Source of the DNA: Desulfotomaculum sp.
GTDB lineage: Bacteria > Bacillota > Desulfotomaculia > Desulfotomaculales > Ammonificaceae
NCBI GenBank assembly: GCA_012961725.1
Contig: DTYU01000196.1
Coordinates: 1-16,370, forward strand
Direction of reading: 5' to 3'
Length of the DNA stretch: 16,370 nt
Part shown: piece after piece, positions 6,482 through 14,841 of the stretch
How positions within the stretch are numbered: the first letter of the stretch is position 1
Layout: each line of letters begins with the position of its first letter
Notes under the pieces: generated by a model
Seen by the model: only the letters and a program-made list of their open reading frames with translations
Databases searched by the model: none
What the model was told of the DNA's origin: nothing
Position numbers and translations under genes: made by a program

Positions 6482-6824
6482 CCTCTTCTGGGCGGCAGTG
6501 CGGCTTTTAATCTGCCTTCCCTTAGTTATCGGGTTGATCTATCTCCTGCTACGGTTCGGCCTTTACCGACAGTTCCTGCCGGTAAGAGCGGGTCGCTACG
6601 TACGTGTTGTGGAACAGGTGCCGCTCGGGCCAAAGACGGTAGTAAGTCTGGTAAAGGTTTGCGACAGGTGCTACCTGTTGGGGCACGGGGAAGGAACGGT
6701 AACTATCCTGAAAGAGATTAACGAGGCCCTTTCCGAGGAGCCGGCGGTACCCGTTTTTGGGTTCGAACAGGGGGTCGCCTCGAAGATTCGGGAACTCAAG
6801 CGGCGCCGTGCGGTGAAGCGGTAA
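6471..6824 (+). CDS. fliO: flagellar biosynthesis protein FliO
   Basis: FliO helps assemble or stabilise FliP in the inner-membrane export gate. The 117-residue product has one N-terminal membrane helix (about residues 6-28, FWAAVRLLICLPLVIGLIYLLLRF) and a basic cytoplasmic domain with the typical VRVVEQVPLGPKTVVSLVKVCDRCYLLG, close to the FliO pattern (LxLGxxxxxxLVxVxxxxxLLG). ATG 6471 is chosen over GTG codons at 6456 and 6462 because a G-rich binding site (AGGGTGGGG, 6459-6467) precedes it. It sits directly before fliP, the normal position. Confidence 0.9.
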   Translation: MGSDLFWAAVRLLICLPLVIGLIYLLLRFGLYRQFLPVRAGRYVRVVEQVPLGPKTVVSLVKVCDRCYLLGHGEGTVTILKEINEALSEEPAVPVFGFEQGVASKIRELKRRRAVKR

Positions 6825-6831
6825 GTCCGAC

Positions 6832-6859
6832 CAACGTCGAACGTCGAACCTTGAACGGA
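6832..6859 (+). repeat. degenerate 7-base tandem repeat (GAACGTC type)
   Basis: Four heptamers CAACGTC, GAACGTC, GAACCTT, GAACGGA in the fliO-fliP gap. The end of the array merges with a perfect hairpin, and a short inverted counterpart (GTATAAGGTTGAAC, 6875-6888) follows. Confidence 0.75.
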
Positions 6860-6872
6860 CCCAAGGGTCCGT
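6855..6872. repeat. short palindrome between fliO and fliP
   Basis: ACGGACCC (6855-6862), AA, GGGTCCGT (6865-6872) is a perfect inverted repeat. AACCTT (6848-6853) and AAGGTT (6879-6884) extend the symmetry outward. There is no T-run after it, so termination inside this essential gene cluster is unlikely; an RNA-stability or processing role, or a cruciform, fits better. Confidence 0.65.
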
Positions 6873-6902
6873 CAGTATAAGGTTGAACTGTTTCCGGGGG
6901 GA

Positions 6903-7664
6903 ATGAAAAGGGTGAGGGGTAGGTGGTGCTTCGTTTTCCTGGTCGCTGTGCTGGCGGCGGGCGGTTCCCCGGCACTGGCGCAGCCGGTGGGGGTGCCGTC
7001 GGTGAGTATTTCCGTGGGAGAGGCCGGCACCCCGGCACAGGTTGTGGACAGCGTGAAACTCCTTATTGTGCTTACGGGTTTAGCGCTTGTTCCGGCCTTT
7101 TTAGTAATGCTGACTTCATTCACCAGGATAGTAATCGTACTCTCGCTTCTCCGCCACGCTTTGGGTACCCACCAGACGCCGCCGAACCAGGTGCTGATTG
7201 GGCTCGCACTTTTTCTTACTGTGTTTGTTATGGCGCCGGTTTACGACCGGATAAACGAGGAGGCCATCGAACCGTTCCTTGCCAACCAAATAACCCAAGA
7301 GGAAGCCCAAGAACGGGGTGCAAAGCCGCTTAGAGAGTTCATGCTGAAACAGACGCGGGAGAAGGACCTTGCGCTTTTCATTAAGCTTGCCCGGATGGAT
7401 GCGCCGCATAACCGGGACGACCTGCCCATGAGGGTGGTGATCCCCTCCTTCATAGTCAGCGAATTGAAAACGGCTTTCGCTATGGGGTTCCTGCTTTACC
7501 TGCCGTTCCTGGTCATAGATATGGCGGTTGCAAGCATCCTGATGTCCATGGGAATGTTCATGCTGCCGCCGGTTATGATTTCGCTTCCCTTCAAGCTGCT
7601 GCTTTTTGTGTTGGTTGACGGCTGGTACTTAGTGGTGAAGTCGCTTGTTGAAAGCTTCCGTTAG
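6903..7664 (+). CDS. fliP: flagellar type III export gate protein FliP
   Basis: FliP, with FliQ and FliR, forms the export pore in the inner membrane. The product (253 residues, usual length) opens with a cleavable signal sequence (MKRVRGRWCFVFLVAVLAAGGSPALAQ), as is typical of FliP. It shows the family signature TSFTRIVIVLSLLRHALGTHQTPPNQVLIGLALFLTVFVMAPV and the C-terminal SELKTAFAMGFLLYLPFLVIDMAVASILMSMGMFMLPPVMISLPFKLLLFVLVDGW. ATG 6903 is crowded by GGGGGG (6896-6901); an in-frame GTG at 6912 has better spacing, so the true start may be three codons in. Confidence 0.97.
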   Translation: MKRVRGRWCFVFLVAVLAAGGSPALAQPVGVPSVSISVGEAGTPAQVVDSVKLLIVLTGLALVPAFLVMLTSFTRIVIVLSLLRHALGTHQTPPNQVLIGLALFLTVFVMAPVYDRINEEAIEPFLANQITQEEAQERGAKPLREFMLKQTREKDLALFIKLARMDAPHNRDDLPMRVVIPSFIVSELKTAFAMGFLLYLPFLVIDMAVASILMSMGMFMLPPVMISLPFKLLLFVLVDGWYLVVKSLVESFR

Positions 7665-7676
7665 GGAGGGGTTCGA

Positions 7677-7946
7677 GTGCCTGAAAACGTAGCCTTAGGC
7701 ATGGTTAACCGGGCGATCTTAATGGTGCTGCTTGTTGCAGGTCCAATCCTGATCGTAAGCATGGTCGTGGGCCTGGCTATCAGCATACTGCAAGCAACGA
7801 CCCAGATTCAGGACCAAATGATATCTTTCGTCCCTAAAATATTAGCGGTATTCCTTGCGTTGATGGTGTTTTTCCCGTTCTATGTCCGTTTGTTGACGGG
7901 CTTCGCGAATACGGTGTTCGAGCAGTTTGCGCTAATCATGCGTTGA
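7677..7946 (+). CDS. fliQ: flagellar type III export gate protein FliQ
   Basis: An 89-residue protein with two membrane helices that packs around FliP/FliR in the export pore. The sequence fits the family: VVGLAISILQATTQIQDQMISFVPKILAVFLALMVFFPF is the conserved FliQ core. GTG 7677 follows AGGGAGGG (7663-7670), which overlaps the fliP stop, so the two are coupled. Confidence 0.97.
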   Translation: MPENVALGMVNRAILMVLLVAGPILIVSMVVGLAISILQATTQIQDQMISFVPKILAVFLALMVFFPFYVRLLTGFANTVFEQFALIMR

Positions 7947-7965
7947 CCGGCAGATGCACGGGACT

Positions 7966-7986
7966 GGTCAGCAGACAGTAGACAGT
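7966..7986 (+). repeat. degenerate 7-base tandem repeat (AGACAGT type)
   Basis: Three heptamers GGTCAGC, AGACAGT, AGACAGT in the fliQ-fliR gap. The array doubles as the left arm of a hairpin: GCAGACAGTAG (7971-7981) pairs with CTACTGCCTGC (7997-8007) with one mismatch and a 15-base loop. Confidence 0.65.
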
Positions 7987-8027
7987 CATGTAAAAACTAC
8001 TGCCTGCCGAACGCGGGAGGGTCTTGG

Positions 8028-8780
8028 TTGGAATTCGGTTATCTTGCTACGTTTCTGCTTGTTTTCACCCGGATTACCGCTTTCATGGCCGTTTTTCCGA
8101 TTTTTGCCCTCTCCGGCATGCCGGTGCTGGCAAAGATCGGCTTGGGTTTCATCCTTGCGCTGGTGGTGACACCGGTGGTAGGCACAGTCGAGCCGGACAG
8201 CAGCTTTGGCTATGCACTTGACGTTGCGGGTGAGGTCCTCGTCGGTCTGGCGATCGGGTTGACTGCCGGGATGGTTTTCTACGCGCTGCGGATCGGTGGA
8301 CAGCTAATGGGAATGACCATGGGCTTCGCGGTGGCGGAACTCTTAGACCCGACAGGGGTGCGAAACAACGTGGTGGCTGAGTTTATGTTTCTGTTGGGCC
8401 TGATCTTCTTTTTCAGCATCGATGGTCACCATGCGGTGATATCTGCGCTGACTAAGAGCTTCGAGGTGATACCTTTGACGGGCGGCGCCGCCACGGGCAG
8501 CGCGGCGTTGCTTGTGGCTCGTTGTATCGGGGGCATCTTCAGTACCGCTTTGCAGCTGGCCGCCCCGGTGCTTGCGGTCATGCTGGCGGTTGATCTGTCC
8601 TTAGGGCTGATGGTACGGATGGTTCCGCAGATCAACGTCTTCATGCTCGGTTTTCCATTGAAGGTAACGGCCGGGCTTTTGGTGCTTGCCGGCTTGCTCC
8701 CGGCTGCGGGCGCCGTTTTAGGAAGGCTTTTCGAGCAAATGGCCGGTGACGTGTTAATCCTGATGCGGGGGTTGACATAG
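8028..8780 (+). CDS. fliR: flagellar type III export gate protein FliR
   Basis: FliR is the multi-spanning membrane protein completing the FliPQR pore. The 250-residue product has about six hydrophobic segments and typical FliR stretches: LLVFTRITAFMAVFPIFA at the N-terminus, GEVLVGLAIGLTAGMVFYALRIGGQLMGMTMGFAVAELLDPTG in the middle, and LAVDLSLGLMVRMVPQINVFMLGFPLKVTAGLLVL near the C-terminus. The start is TTG 8028, six bases after GGGAGGG (8015-8021). The flhB start follows its stop immediately. Confidence 0.96.
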   Translation: MEFGYLATFLLVFTRITAFMAVFPIFALSGMPVLAKIGLGFILALVVTPVVGTVEPDSSFGYALDVAGEVLVGLAIGLTAGMVFYALRIGGQLMGMTMGFAVAELLDPTGVRNNVVAEFMFLLGLIFFFSIDGHHAVISALTKSFEVIPLTGGAATGSAALLVARCIGGIFSTALQLAAPVLAVMLAVDLSLGLMVRMVPQINVFMLGFPLKVTAGLLVLAGLLPAAGAVLGRLFEQMAGDVLILMRGLT

Positions 8781-9851
8781 GTGCCGCTTTTCGGGCAGGG
8801 ACAAGAGAAAACCGAACCCGCAACCCCACGACGTCTCCAAGAGGCGCGGCGGAGGGGCAATGTAGCCCGTTCACCCGAGCTGGCCGGGGCATCGGTGATG
8901 CTCTGCCTTATCGTACTCTGCTACCTGCTCAAAGACTGGTTCTTTTTCAGCATGGCGCGCTTTTCGGCAGGGTACTTAGCGAACTTCACCGCCTGGGAGG
9001 TAACTCCAGCCAACGTCACGGCGCTCCTGATGTCGGCAGACGTTTTCTGCCTTCAACTGGTGGCACCGGTTTTTTGTGTGGCGCTGTTGGTGACGCTGAC
9101 CGTAAATTTCTTGCAGGTTGGGTTTATTTTTTCACCGTACCCCCTTATCCCGCGCTTCGACCGGTTGAGCATAACGGCTGGACTGGCGCGGATGTTTTCG
9201 ACGCGGGCGCTCTTTGAGTTTTTCAAGTCGTTCGTAAAGGTTTGTATCATCGGCGGTCTGCTGATTTTGCTGGTCTGGAAAAACCTCGACGCGCTGCTGA
9301 TCCTTCAGAACGCTGCGCCTGCTACGGGTTTGAGGGTGGTAGGGGATTTCGTTTTCAGATTGGCGGGGGCTGCCGCCCTTGCTTACTTAGGGCTGGCCGT
9401 AATCGATTACATCTTCCAGAGGCGGACCTACCAGAAAGAGATGATGATGACCAAAACGGAGGTTAAGGAGGAGCTGCGGCAGACAGAGGGTGACCCGTTT
9501 GTCAAGGGCTGGCTCAGGCGCAAGATGCGCCAAGTGATGCTCAACCGCATCAGGCAGGAGGTTCCAAAAGCGACGGTTGTGGTGACCAACCCGACCAGCC
9601 TCGCGGTTGCGCTCAAATACGAAACCGGCATGGACGCACCGAAGGTTGTCGCAAAGGGAGCAGGGTACTTAGCGGTGCGGATCAGGGAAATCGCGGCCGA
9701 GCACGGGGTTGCCGTGGTCGAAAACCCGGGGGTCGCCCGCTTCCTTTATTACAAAGTCGACGTGGGTGAAGCGATTCCGCCTGTGGTTTACCAGGCGGTG
9801 GCCGAGATCATCGCGCTTGTGTACAGGCTCAAGAAGCGGCAGACAGGATAA
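8781..9851 (+). CDS. flhB: flagellar export switch protein FlhB, with NPTS at the cleavage site
   Basis: FlhB is the export-gate protein whose cytoplasmic domain governs the switch from hook to filament substrates. The product has 356 residues, the usual length: the N-terminal EKTEPATPRRLQEARRRGNVARSPEL typical of FlhB, four membrane segments (about 35-55, 90-118, 150-170, 185-212) and a soluble C-domain. The autocleavage motif, normally NPTH, reads NPTS here (residues 270-273; serine codon 9597-9599) within VVVTNPTSLAVALKY. Other conserved C-domain elements (VVAKGAGYLAVRIREIAAEHGVAVVENPGVAR.LY, then VYQAVAEIIALVYRLK) are intact. Start GTG 8781 abuts the fliR stop. Confidence 0.97.
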   Translation: MPLFGQGQEKTEPATPRRLQEARRRGNVARSPELAGASVMLCLIVLCYLLKDWFFFSMARFSAGYLANFTAWEVTPANVTALLMSADVFCLQLVAPVFCVALLVTLTVNFLQVGFIFSPYPLIPRFDRLSITAGLARMFSTRALFEFFKSFVKVCIIGGLLILLVWKNLDALLILQNAAPATGLRVVGDFVFRLAGAAALAYLGLAVIDYIFQRRTYQKEMMMTKTEVKEELRQTEGDPFVKGWLRRKMRQVMLNRIRQEVPKATVVVTNPTSLAVALKYETGMDAPKVVAKGAGYLAVRIREIAAEHGVAVVENPGVARFLYYKVDVGEAIPPVVYQAVAEIIALVYRLKKRQTG

Positions 9852-9865
9852 CGGAGGTCTCTTAT

Positions 9866-11938
9866 ATGCCGGCAGGTGTCGCGGGAACAGGCGCTTTTAA
9901 GCGGTACAGTGACTTAATCATTGCCGGTTTGGTGATCGGTGTGGTGCTCTTGATTATCATCCCGATCCCGCCGGCCATGCTTGATGTGTTCCTGATTACC
10001 AGCCTGCTGATATCACTTGTGGTTTTGCTGATAACCCTTTTTATGCTTGAGGCCTTGGAGTTTTCCGTCTTTCCGACGCTGCTGCTGGTCTTGACCCTGT
10101 TCCGCCTGGCGCTGAACATATCCTCCACCCGGCTCATTTTGGGTCAGGCCGCTGCCGGGCAGGTGATCGCGGCTTTCGGCGGAGTCGTGGTGGGCGGAAG
10201 CTATATCGTCGGATTCATCGTGTTCTTGATAATCACGATCATCCAGTTCGTGGTTATCACCAACGGCGCCACCCGCGTCGCCGAGGTAGCGGCACGGTTC
10301 ACCCTTGACGCCATGCCCGGTAAGCAGATGGCGATCGACGGCGATTTCAACTCGGGATTGATCACCGAGGCGGAAGCAAAGGAACGGCGGCAGCGGCTTC
10401 AACGCGAGGCGGACTTCTACGGGGCGATGGACGGCGCTACCAAGTTCATCCGCGGCGATGCCATCGCCGGTCTGGTCATCGTCGCGATCAATATCATCGG
10501 GGGGCTGGTCATCGGCCTGGTGATAATGCGGATGGACGTCATGGAGGCGTTGCGGACATATACGCTGTTGACGATCGGGGACGGCCTGGTCACGCAGATA
10601 CCCGCACTTTTGGTATCTACGGCGACCGGCGTCTTGGTGACGAGATCCAGCGCTGAGGCAAGCTTCGGCCGGGAGGTCTCGCGCCAGTTTACCGCTTACC
10701 CGCGGGCGCTGTTTGTTGCGGCGGGCATCCTGCTGATCTTGGGGCTGGTGCCCGCGATGCCGAATCTGTTGTTTTTATGCATGGCAGGGGCGGCCGGGTT
10801 TATTGGGTACAGCCTTCTCCAAGAAGAGGCACGCCGCAAAATGGCGGAACAAGAACAACAGGTCCGGCGGGTCAGGGAGGTCAGGAAGGAGCCGGAGAAC
10901 GTCCTCGCTTATTTCCAGGTCGACCCGTTAGAGATCGAGATCGGTTACAGCCTGGTGCCGCTTACCCAGGAGGATCAGGGGGGCGACCTGCTCTCAAGGG
11001 TGGCGGCGGTGCGGCGGCAGTGTGCGGCAGAACTCGGCATCTACGTCCGCCCGATCCGGATACGCGATAACCTGCAGCTCAAACCCAATGCCTATGTCTT
11101 CCGGTTGCGCGGCATTGAAGCGGCGCGCGGGGAGTTGATGCCCGGTTACTACTTGGCGATGAACCCGGTTGGCGGTGAAACGGAGATCAAGGGGATACCC
11201 GCCCGTGATCCGGCCTTCGGGCTCGATGCCTGGTGGGTGAGCAGCATCGAGAAGGAGGCCGCGGAGGCCGCGGGTTATACGGTGGTCGATTGCAGCGCGG
11301 TGTTGGTCACGCACCTCTCGGAGTTCATCAAGCGGAATGCGGCGGAAATCTTGGGCCGGCAGGAGACAAAGGAGCTTTTGGACGCCGTTAAGGATAAACA
11401 CCCTGCGCTGGTGGATGAACTGGTTCCCGGTCTCCTGACGCTGGGGGAGGTTCAGAAGGTCTTACAAAACCTTTTGAGGGAAAGGGTGCCCGTCCGTGAC
11501 CTGGTGGGTATTTTAGAAGCGATCGCGGATGCAGCCGTAATAAGCCGCGACGGCGACTTCCTCACCGAGCGCGCGCGGGCAGCGCTGGCGCGTACAATTA
11601 CCCAGCAGTACGCAGTTGGCGGGCGGCTATCGGTGGTGACGGTTCACCCGCGTTTGGAGCAGACCTTAATCGAAGCGGTGCAGCAGGGAGCGCAAAGAGG
11701 TTTCCCCGTGCTCGAGCCGCGCAAGATACAACGGGTTATGGAAAGGGTGAAGGAGGCAACGGAGCGGATGGCCCGTCAGGGAATGCTTCCGGTCATCCTG
11801 TGTTCACCCGGAGCGCGCCTTCCTTTGCGGCGGCTCACCGAGAGGCAGTTTCCCCAGTTGGTGGTGCTGTCACTGAACGAGATTTCGCCGGAGGTAGAGG
11901 TTGAGGCTGTCGGGACGGTGGTCTGGGATGAGGATTAA
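9866..11938 (+). CDS. flhA: flagellar export gate protein FlhA
   Basis: FlhA is the largest export-gate component: an eight-helix membrane domain that couples proton flow to export, and a cytoplasmic ring that receives chaperone-substrate complexes. The 690-residue product shows the N-terminal membrane region with TLFRLALNISSTRLIL (the FHIPEP family signature) and the cytoplasmic loop RFTLDAMPGKQMAIDGDFNSGLITEAEAKERRQRLQREADFYGAMDGATKFIRGDAIAG. A complete C-terminal domain follows, with the LPVILCSPGARLPLRRLTERQFPQLVVLSLNEISPEVEVEAVG ending. GGAGGT (9853-9858) precedes ATG 9866. Its end overlaps flhF by 11 bases. Confidence 0.98.
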   Translation: MPAGVAGTGAFKRYSDLIIAGLVIGVVLLIIIPIPPAMLDVFLITSLLISLVVLLITLFMLEALEFSVFPTLLLVLTLFRLALNISSTRLILGQAAAGQVIAAFGGVVVGGSYIVGFIVFLIITIIQFVVITNGATRVAEVAARFTLDAMPGKQMAIDGDFNSGLITEAEAKERRQRLQREADFYGAMDGATKFIRGDAIAGLVIVAINIIGGLVIGLVIMRMDVMEALRTYTLLTIGDGLVTQIPALLVSTATGVLVTRSSAEASFGREVSRQFTAYPRALFVAAGILLILGLVPAMPNLLFLCMAGAAGFIGYSLLQEEARRKMAEQEQQVRRVREVRKEPENVLAYFQVDPLEIEIGYSLVPLTQEDQGGDLLSRVAAVRRQCAAELGIYVRPIRIRDNLQLKPNAYVFRLRGIEAARGELMPGYYLAMNPVGGETEIKGIPARDPAFGLDAWWVSSIEKEAAEAAGYTVVDCSAVLVTHLSEFIKRNAAEILGRQETKELLDAVKDKHPALVDELVPGLLTLGEVQKVLQNLLRERVPVRDLVGILEAIADAAVISRDGDFLTERARAALARTITQQYAVGGRLSVVTVHPRLEQTLIEAVQQGAQRGFPVLEPRKIQRVMERVKEATERMARQGMLPVILCSPGARLPLRRLTERQFPQLVVLSLNEISPEVEVEAVGTVVWDED

Positions 11939-13106
11939 ACGGTATGTCGCCCGGGACATGCAGGAAGCGCTGGCCCTTATCAAACAGGATATGGGGCCGG
12001 AAGCGGTCATTGTCTCAAGCCGCCGCGTGCGGGGTAACGGGCTGTTAGGTTTTTTCGTCCCCAGGCTTGAGGTTACTGCTGCCATCGATGAGCGGGAGAT
12101 TGCAAGAAGACTGGCCCAACAGGACGGGAGCGTTCTTACCCCGGCCGGACAGGATGCCGCCGCTGCGACTTTGCTTACGCATCCGGATGGGTTTGCCCGG
12201 GAACGGTTGGCGGTGCCGCCTGGTGATTCGGGTTTGAGGCAGGATCTTTCAGAGATGAAAAGGCTATTGTACAGGCTTTCCGGAAACGACGATGCGGCCG
12301 GAAACGGAGGCCTGTCAAAGTGGCGGCGGCTCTTTTTGGAAATGGAGGTTGATGAGGGGATAGTTAACGAGCTGATGAGTTCTGTGGAACAGGAGATGGC
12401 ACCCGGCCAGTCAGCGCGGGATGATCTCGTGGAGGTGCTGCTCTTGAACCGGATCACCCAAATGGTGGAACCGAGTTACGTAAATAACGACACCGCGCGG
12501 GTAATTCTGTTTGTCGGCCCGACCGGGGTGGGAAAGACAACCACCTTAGCAAAATTAGCCGCCCAGTTCCGGCTGTTTTACCAAAAGGATGTAACGCTGG
12601 TTACAATCGATACTTACCGCATCGGTGCCGTGGAACAGTTGAGGTCTTATGCGGGAATCATCGGCATCCCGCTCGACGTGGTAATGACCCCGGCGGAACT
12701 GAGCCAGGTTTTGCGTAACCAGGCGCACGCCGATTACATCCTGATCGACAGCGCCGGACGGCCCTCGAGGAATCTCCAGCAGGTGCTTGAACTCAAAGGG
12801 TTTGTCGAATCCATTCCGGAGCCGCGCGATATTTACTTGGTCTTGAGCTGCAACACCAACTACCGGGATCTCCTAAGGGTGACGGAGGATTTCGGCCGGC
12901 TGAACTACAACAAGCTGGTTTTTACGAAGCTTGATGAAACGGAAAGCCCGGGGGTGATTCTCAACCTGATTTACCGCCTCGGCCTGCCGGCGGTTTACAT
13001 AACAGACGGCCAGAGCGTTCCGGACGACATTGCGTCACTGTACCCGAAGAAAATAGCAAAGCTGCTCTTACGGGGAGGCAAGCGGAGTGCTGGATCAGGC
13101 TCATGA
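11928..13106 (+). CDS. flhF: flagellar biosynthesis GTPase FlhF
   Basis: FlhF is an SRP-family (SIMIBI) GTPase that determines where flagella are built and recruits early components. Starting at ATG 11928 (MRIKRYVARDMQEALALIKQDMGPEAVIVSSRRV, the standard FlhF opening) gives 392 residues. The B-domain is about 1-120, the N-domain 125-185 and the G-domain from 190. Motifs: G1 GPTGVGKTT (197-205), DTYRIGAVEQLR (228-239), DSAGRP (274-279, usually DTAGR) and TKLDE (333-337). It overlaps the flhA stop by 11 bases and the flhG start by 20, so expression is coupled. In-frame codons upstream to 11901 lie inside flhA and lack conserved sequence. Confidence 0.96.
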   Translation: MRIKRYVARDMQEALALIKQDMGPEAVIVSSRRVRGNGLLGFFVPRLEVTAAIDEREIARRLAQQDGSVLTPAGQDAAAATLLTHPDGFARERLAVPPGDSGLRQDLSEMKRLLYRLSGNDDAAGNGGLSKWRRLFLEMEVDEGIVNELMSSVEQEMAPGQSARDDLVEVLLLNRITQMVEPSYVNNDTARVILFVGPTGVGKTTTLAKLAAQFRLFYQKDVTLVTIDTYRIGAVEQLRSYAGIIGIPLDVVMTPAELSQVLRNQAHADYILIDSAGRPSRNLQQVLELKGFVESIPEPRDIYLVLSCNTNYRDLLRVTEDFGRLNYNKLVFTKLDETESPGVILNLIYRLGLPAVYITDGQSVPDDIASLYPKKIAKLLLRGGKRSAGSGS

Positions 13107-13959
13107 GCTTCGCAGACTCGCCGGCAGCATCCTGCCTTCTCGAACGAACAGTCGGGCGGCAGGGCCGCGGGTGGTCACAATTACCAGTGGAAAGGGCGGT
13201 GTAGGCAAGACCAGCCTGGCGGTTAACTTGGGGCTGTTGCTTGCGCGCTGGTCGCGAAGGGTGCTGCTTTTCGACGCCGACCTGGGACTGGCAAACATCG
13301 AGGTCATGCTTGGGATTACCCCGGCTTATACGCTTTATGAGTTTCTTTATGGAGCAAAAAGCATTGAAGAGATAGTGTTTTCCGGCCCCTACGGGCTACA
13401 GATCGTTTCGGGCGGTTCCGGGATGCAGGAATTAGCCAACCTCGACAGCGTCCAGCGCCAGCGGATCTTGGACATGCTGCCCTATTTAAGGGCAAAGACG
13501 GACTTTGTGCTGGTGGATACCGGGGCGGGGATTTCCAAGAATGTCTTGGGTTTCGCCGCTGCTGCGGAGGAAGTCGTCATGGTCATTACGCCCGAACCGA
13601 CTTCGCTCACCGACGCTTACAGCCTTATCAAGGTTTTGGCAAGGTTTAAGCTGCATTCTGAAGCAAGGCTTGTGGTAAACCGGGTGCGAGACGAGGGGGA
13701 AGCGGCGCAGGCTGCGCAGAAACTGCAGTTAGTTTGCAGGAAATTCCTCGATTTTGACCTCGATTATCTCGGGGCGGTGCTTGAGGATCCAGTGGTGGGG
13801 CAGGCGGTAAAGAACCAGCGTCCGTTCGTGCTATCCCAGCCTTACTCTACAGCAGCACGGAACCTTAACCAGGTTGCGCGTTGTCTGGTCGATGGGAAAG
13901 ATTCTGCGCCCAAGGCGGCAGAGCGGTTTCTCAGCCGGCTGTTAAAGCTATTCGGATAA
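13087..13959 (+). CDS. flhG: flagellum number regulator FlhG (MinD-like ATPase, YlxH/FleN)
   Basis: FlhG is a ParA/MinD-type ATPase that limits flagellar number by stimulating FlhF GTPase activity and handling C-ring parts. The 290-residue product carries the deviant Walker A SGKGGVGKTSLAVNLG (34-49), RVLLFDADLGLANIEVMLG (switch I/Walker A' region) and FVLVDTGAGIS (Walker B/switch II). An N-terminal DQAHELRRLA stretch resembles the FlhF-activating helix of the family. GTG 13087 is supported by GGGGAGG at 13073-13079, seven bases upstream, within the flhF end. Confidence 0.96.
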   Translation: MLDQAHELRRLAGSILPSRTNSRAAGPRVVTITSGKGGVGKTSLAVNLGLLLARWSRRVLLFDADLGLANIEVMLGITPAYTLYEFLYGAKSIEEIVFSGPYGLQIVSGGSGMQELANLDSVQRQRILDMLPYLRAKTDFVLVDTGAGISKNVLGFAAAAEEVVMVITPEPTSLTDAYSLIKVLARFKLHSEARLVVNRVRDEGEAAQAAQKLQLVCRKFLDFDLDYLGAVLEDPVVGQAVKNQRPFVLSQPYSTAARNLNQVARCLVDGKDSAPKAAERFLSRLLKLFG

Positions 13960-13971
13960 GGAGGGAGAGGT

Positions 13972-14631
13972 TTGGTTACCGGAGAACAGGTTGGGCTGGC
14001 GGTCAACCAGCGCATCGTGGTAGCACTGGAAGAGAGCGAAGAGTTCTACGTCTCTTCAGTAGAAGAGATTACGCCTGAAGAGGTCTTTATTTCGGTGCCC
14101 TACCGGCGCAGAATGCCGCTTATGCTCTCGCGCGGGGATCGGGTTAAGGTCGAGTTTCCAGGGAATAACGAGTATTTTTCCTTCATGACTGCGGTCACCG
14201 GCCGCCGGGAGGAAGGGGTTCTGCTTTATAGCCTTGCTTTTCCGGAAAAGATCAAGCGAATCCAGCGCCGGCGCGATGTACGGCTTGCCGTTTTGCTTGA
14301 TGTGGCCTATGCCCCTTTACCGGAAGGCGATGGGGCGGCGGCCTTTAAAGAGGCCAAAGCGCTCGACTTGAGCGCTGGCGGCCTCCGGTTAGTGACAGAG
14401 CAAGAGCATCCGCCCGGAACCATGCTGCTTGTAAAGTTCAGGTTGCCGCTGCGGAAAGAGTCCTTCGAGACAGTGACTAAAGCTGAGGTCGTACGGACAG
14501 AGCCCGTTATGCTGGAGAAAAGAAGGCTTTTTCACCTGGGGCTGAAGTTTGTCGACCTGCCCCAGGCCCACAGGGACAAGATTTTCAGTTTCATTTTCTG
14601 GAAAATGATGGAGCAAGCGCGGTTACGCTGA
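13972..14631 (+). CDS. YcgR-like c-di-GMP-binding PilZ domain protein
   Basis: A 219-residue cytoplasmic protein with an N-terminal YcgR/PilZN-type beta domain (about 1-95) and a C-terminal PilZ domain. The c-di-GMP contact motifs are present: RxxxR in RRRDVR (99-104) and DxSxxG in DLSAGG (132-137). In other bacteria YcgR-type proteins slow the motor or interfere with stators or FliG when c-di-GMP rises, and B. subtilis has a homologue (DgrA/YpfA). Its place after flhG in the same operon supports that role. TTG 13972 follows AAGGAGGG (13958-13965) by six bases. Confidence 0.92.
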   Translation: MVTGEQVGLAVNQRIVVALEESEEFYVSSVEEITPEEVFISVPYRRRMPLMLSRGDRVKVEFPGNNEYFSFMTAVTGRREEGVLLYSLAFPEKIKRIQRRRDVRLAVLLDVAYAPLPEGDGAAAFKEAKALDLSAGGLRLVTEQEHPPGTMLLVKFRLPLRKESFETVTKAEVVRTEPVMLEKRRLFHLGLKFVDLPQAHRDKIFSFIFWKMMEQARLR

Positions 14632-14766
14632 AGCGGCCTTATAACAACCTCGAAGGATTTTGAGAGAACGATTAATGGTTGCCACCGGGGATGATATCGA
14701 CCCGTAAGCGTGTTGCTTAGATGCAGTAGTGTGACAGAAGCGGAACGCGGTGAGGAGCGAGCAATT

Positions 14767-14801
14767 TCGGAGGTCGGAGGCAAGAGGTTTGAGGTCAGAA
14801 A
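14767..14801 (-). repeat. degenerate 7-base tandem repeat (TCTGACC/TCCGACC type on the - strand)
   Basis: Five heptamers TCGGAGG, TCGGAGG, CAAGAGG, TTTGAGG, TCAGAAA on the + strand. It lies in the 328-base non-coding stretch 14632-14959 between the PilZ gene and fliA. The first 135 bases of that stretch show nothing I can support. Confidence 0.75.
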
Positions 14802-14810
14802 ATTAAGGAG

Positions 14811-14833
14811 GGAATTCGCTGTAGGCGAATTCC
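14811..14833. repeat. 9-bp hairpin at the centre of the PilZ-fliA gap
   Basis: GGAATTCGC (14811-14819), loop TGTAG, GCGAATTCC (14825-14833): a perfect stem. It is the symmetry centre between the heptamer arrays 14767-14801 and 14842-14876, which are themselves roughly complementary, so about 110 bases could form one large imperfect cruciform. The stem is not followed by a U-tract. Confidence 0.8.
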
Positions 14834-14841
14834 TACAAGAG

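Noticed and set aside
14672..14697. Possible sigma-28 promoter for fliA (TTAA, 14 bases, GATGATAT)
   Set aside because: Only a partial match to TAAA-N15-GCCGATAT with non-ideal spacing; too likely by chance to list as a feature.
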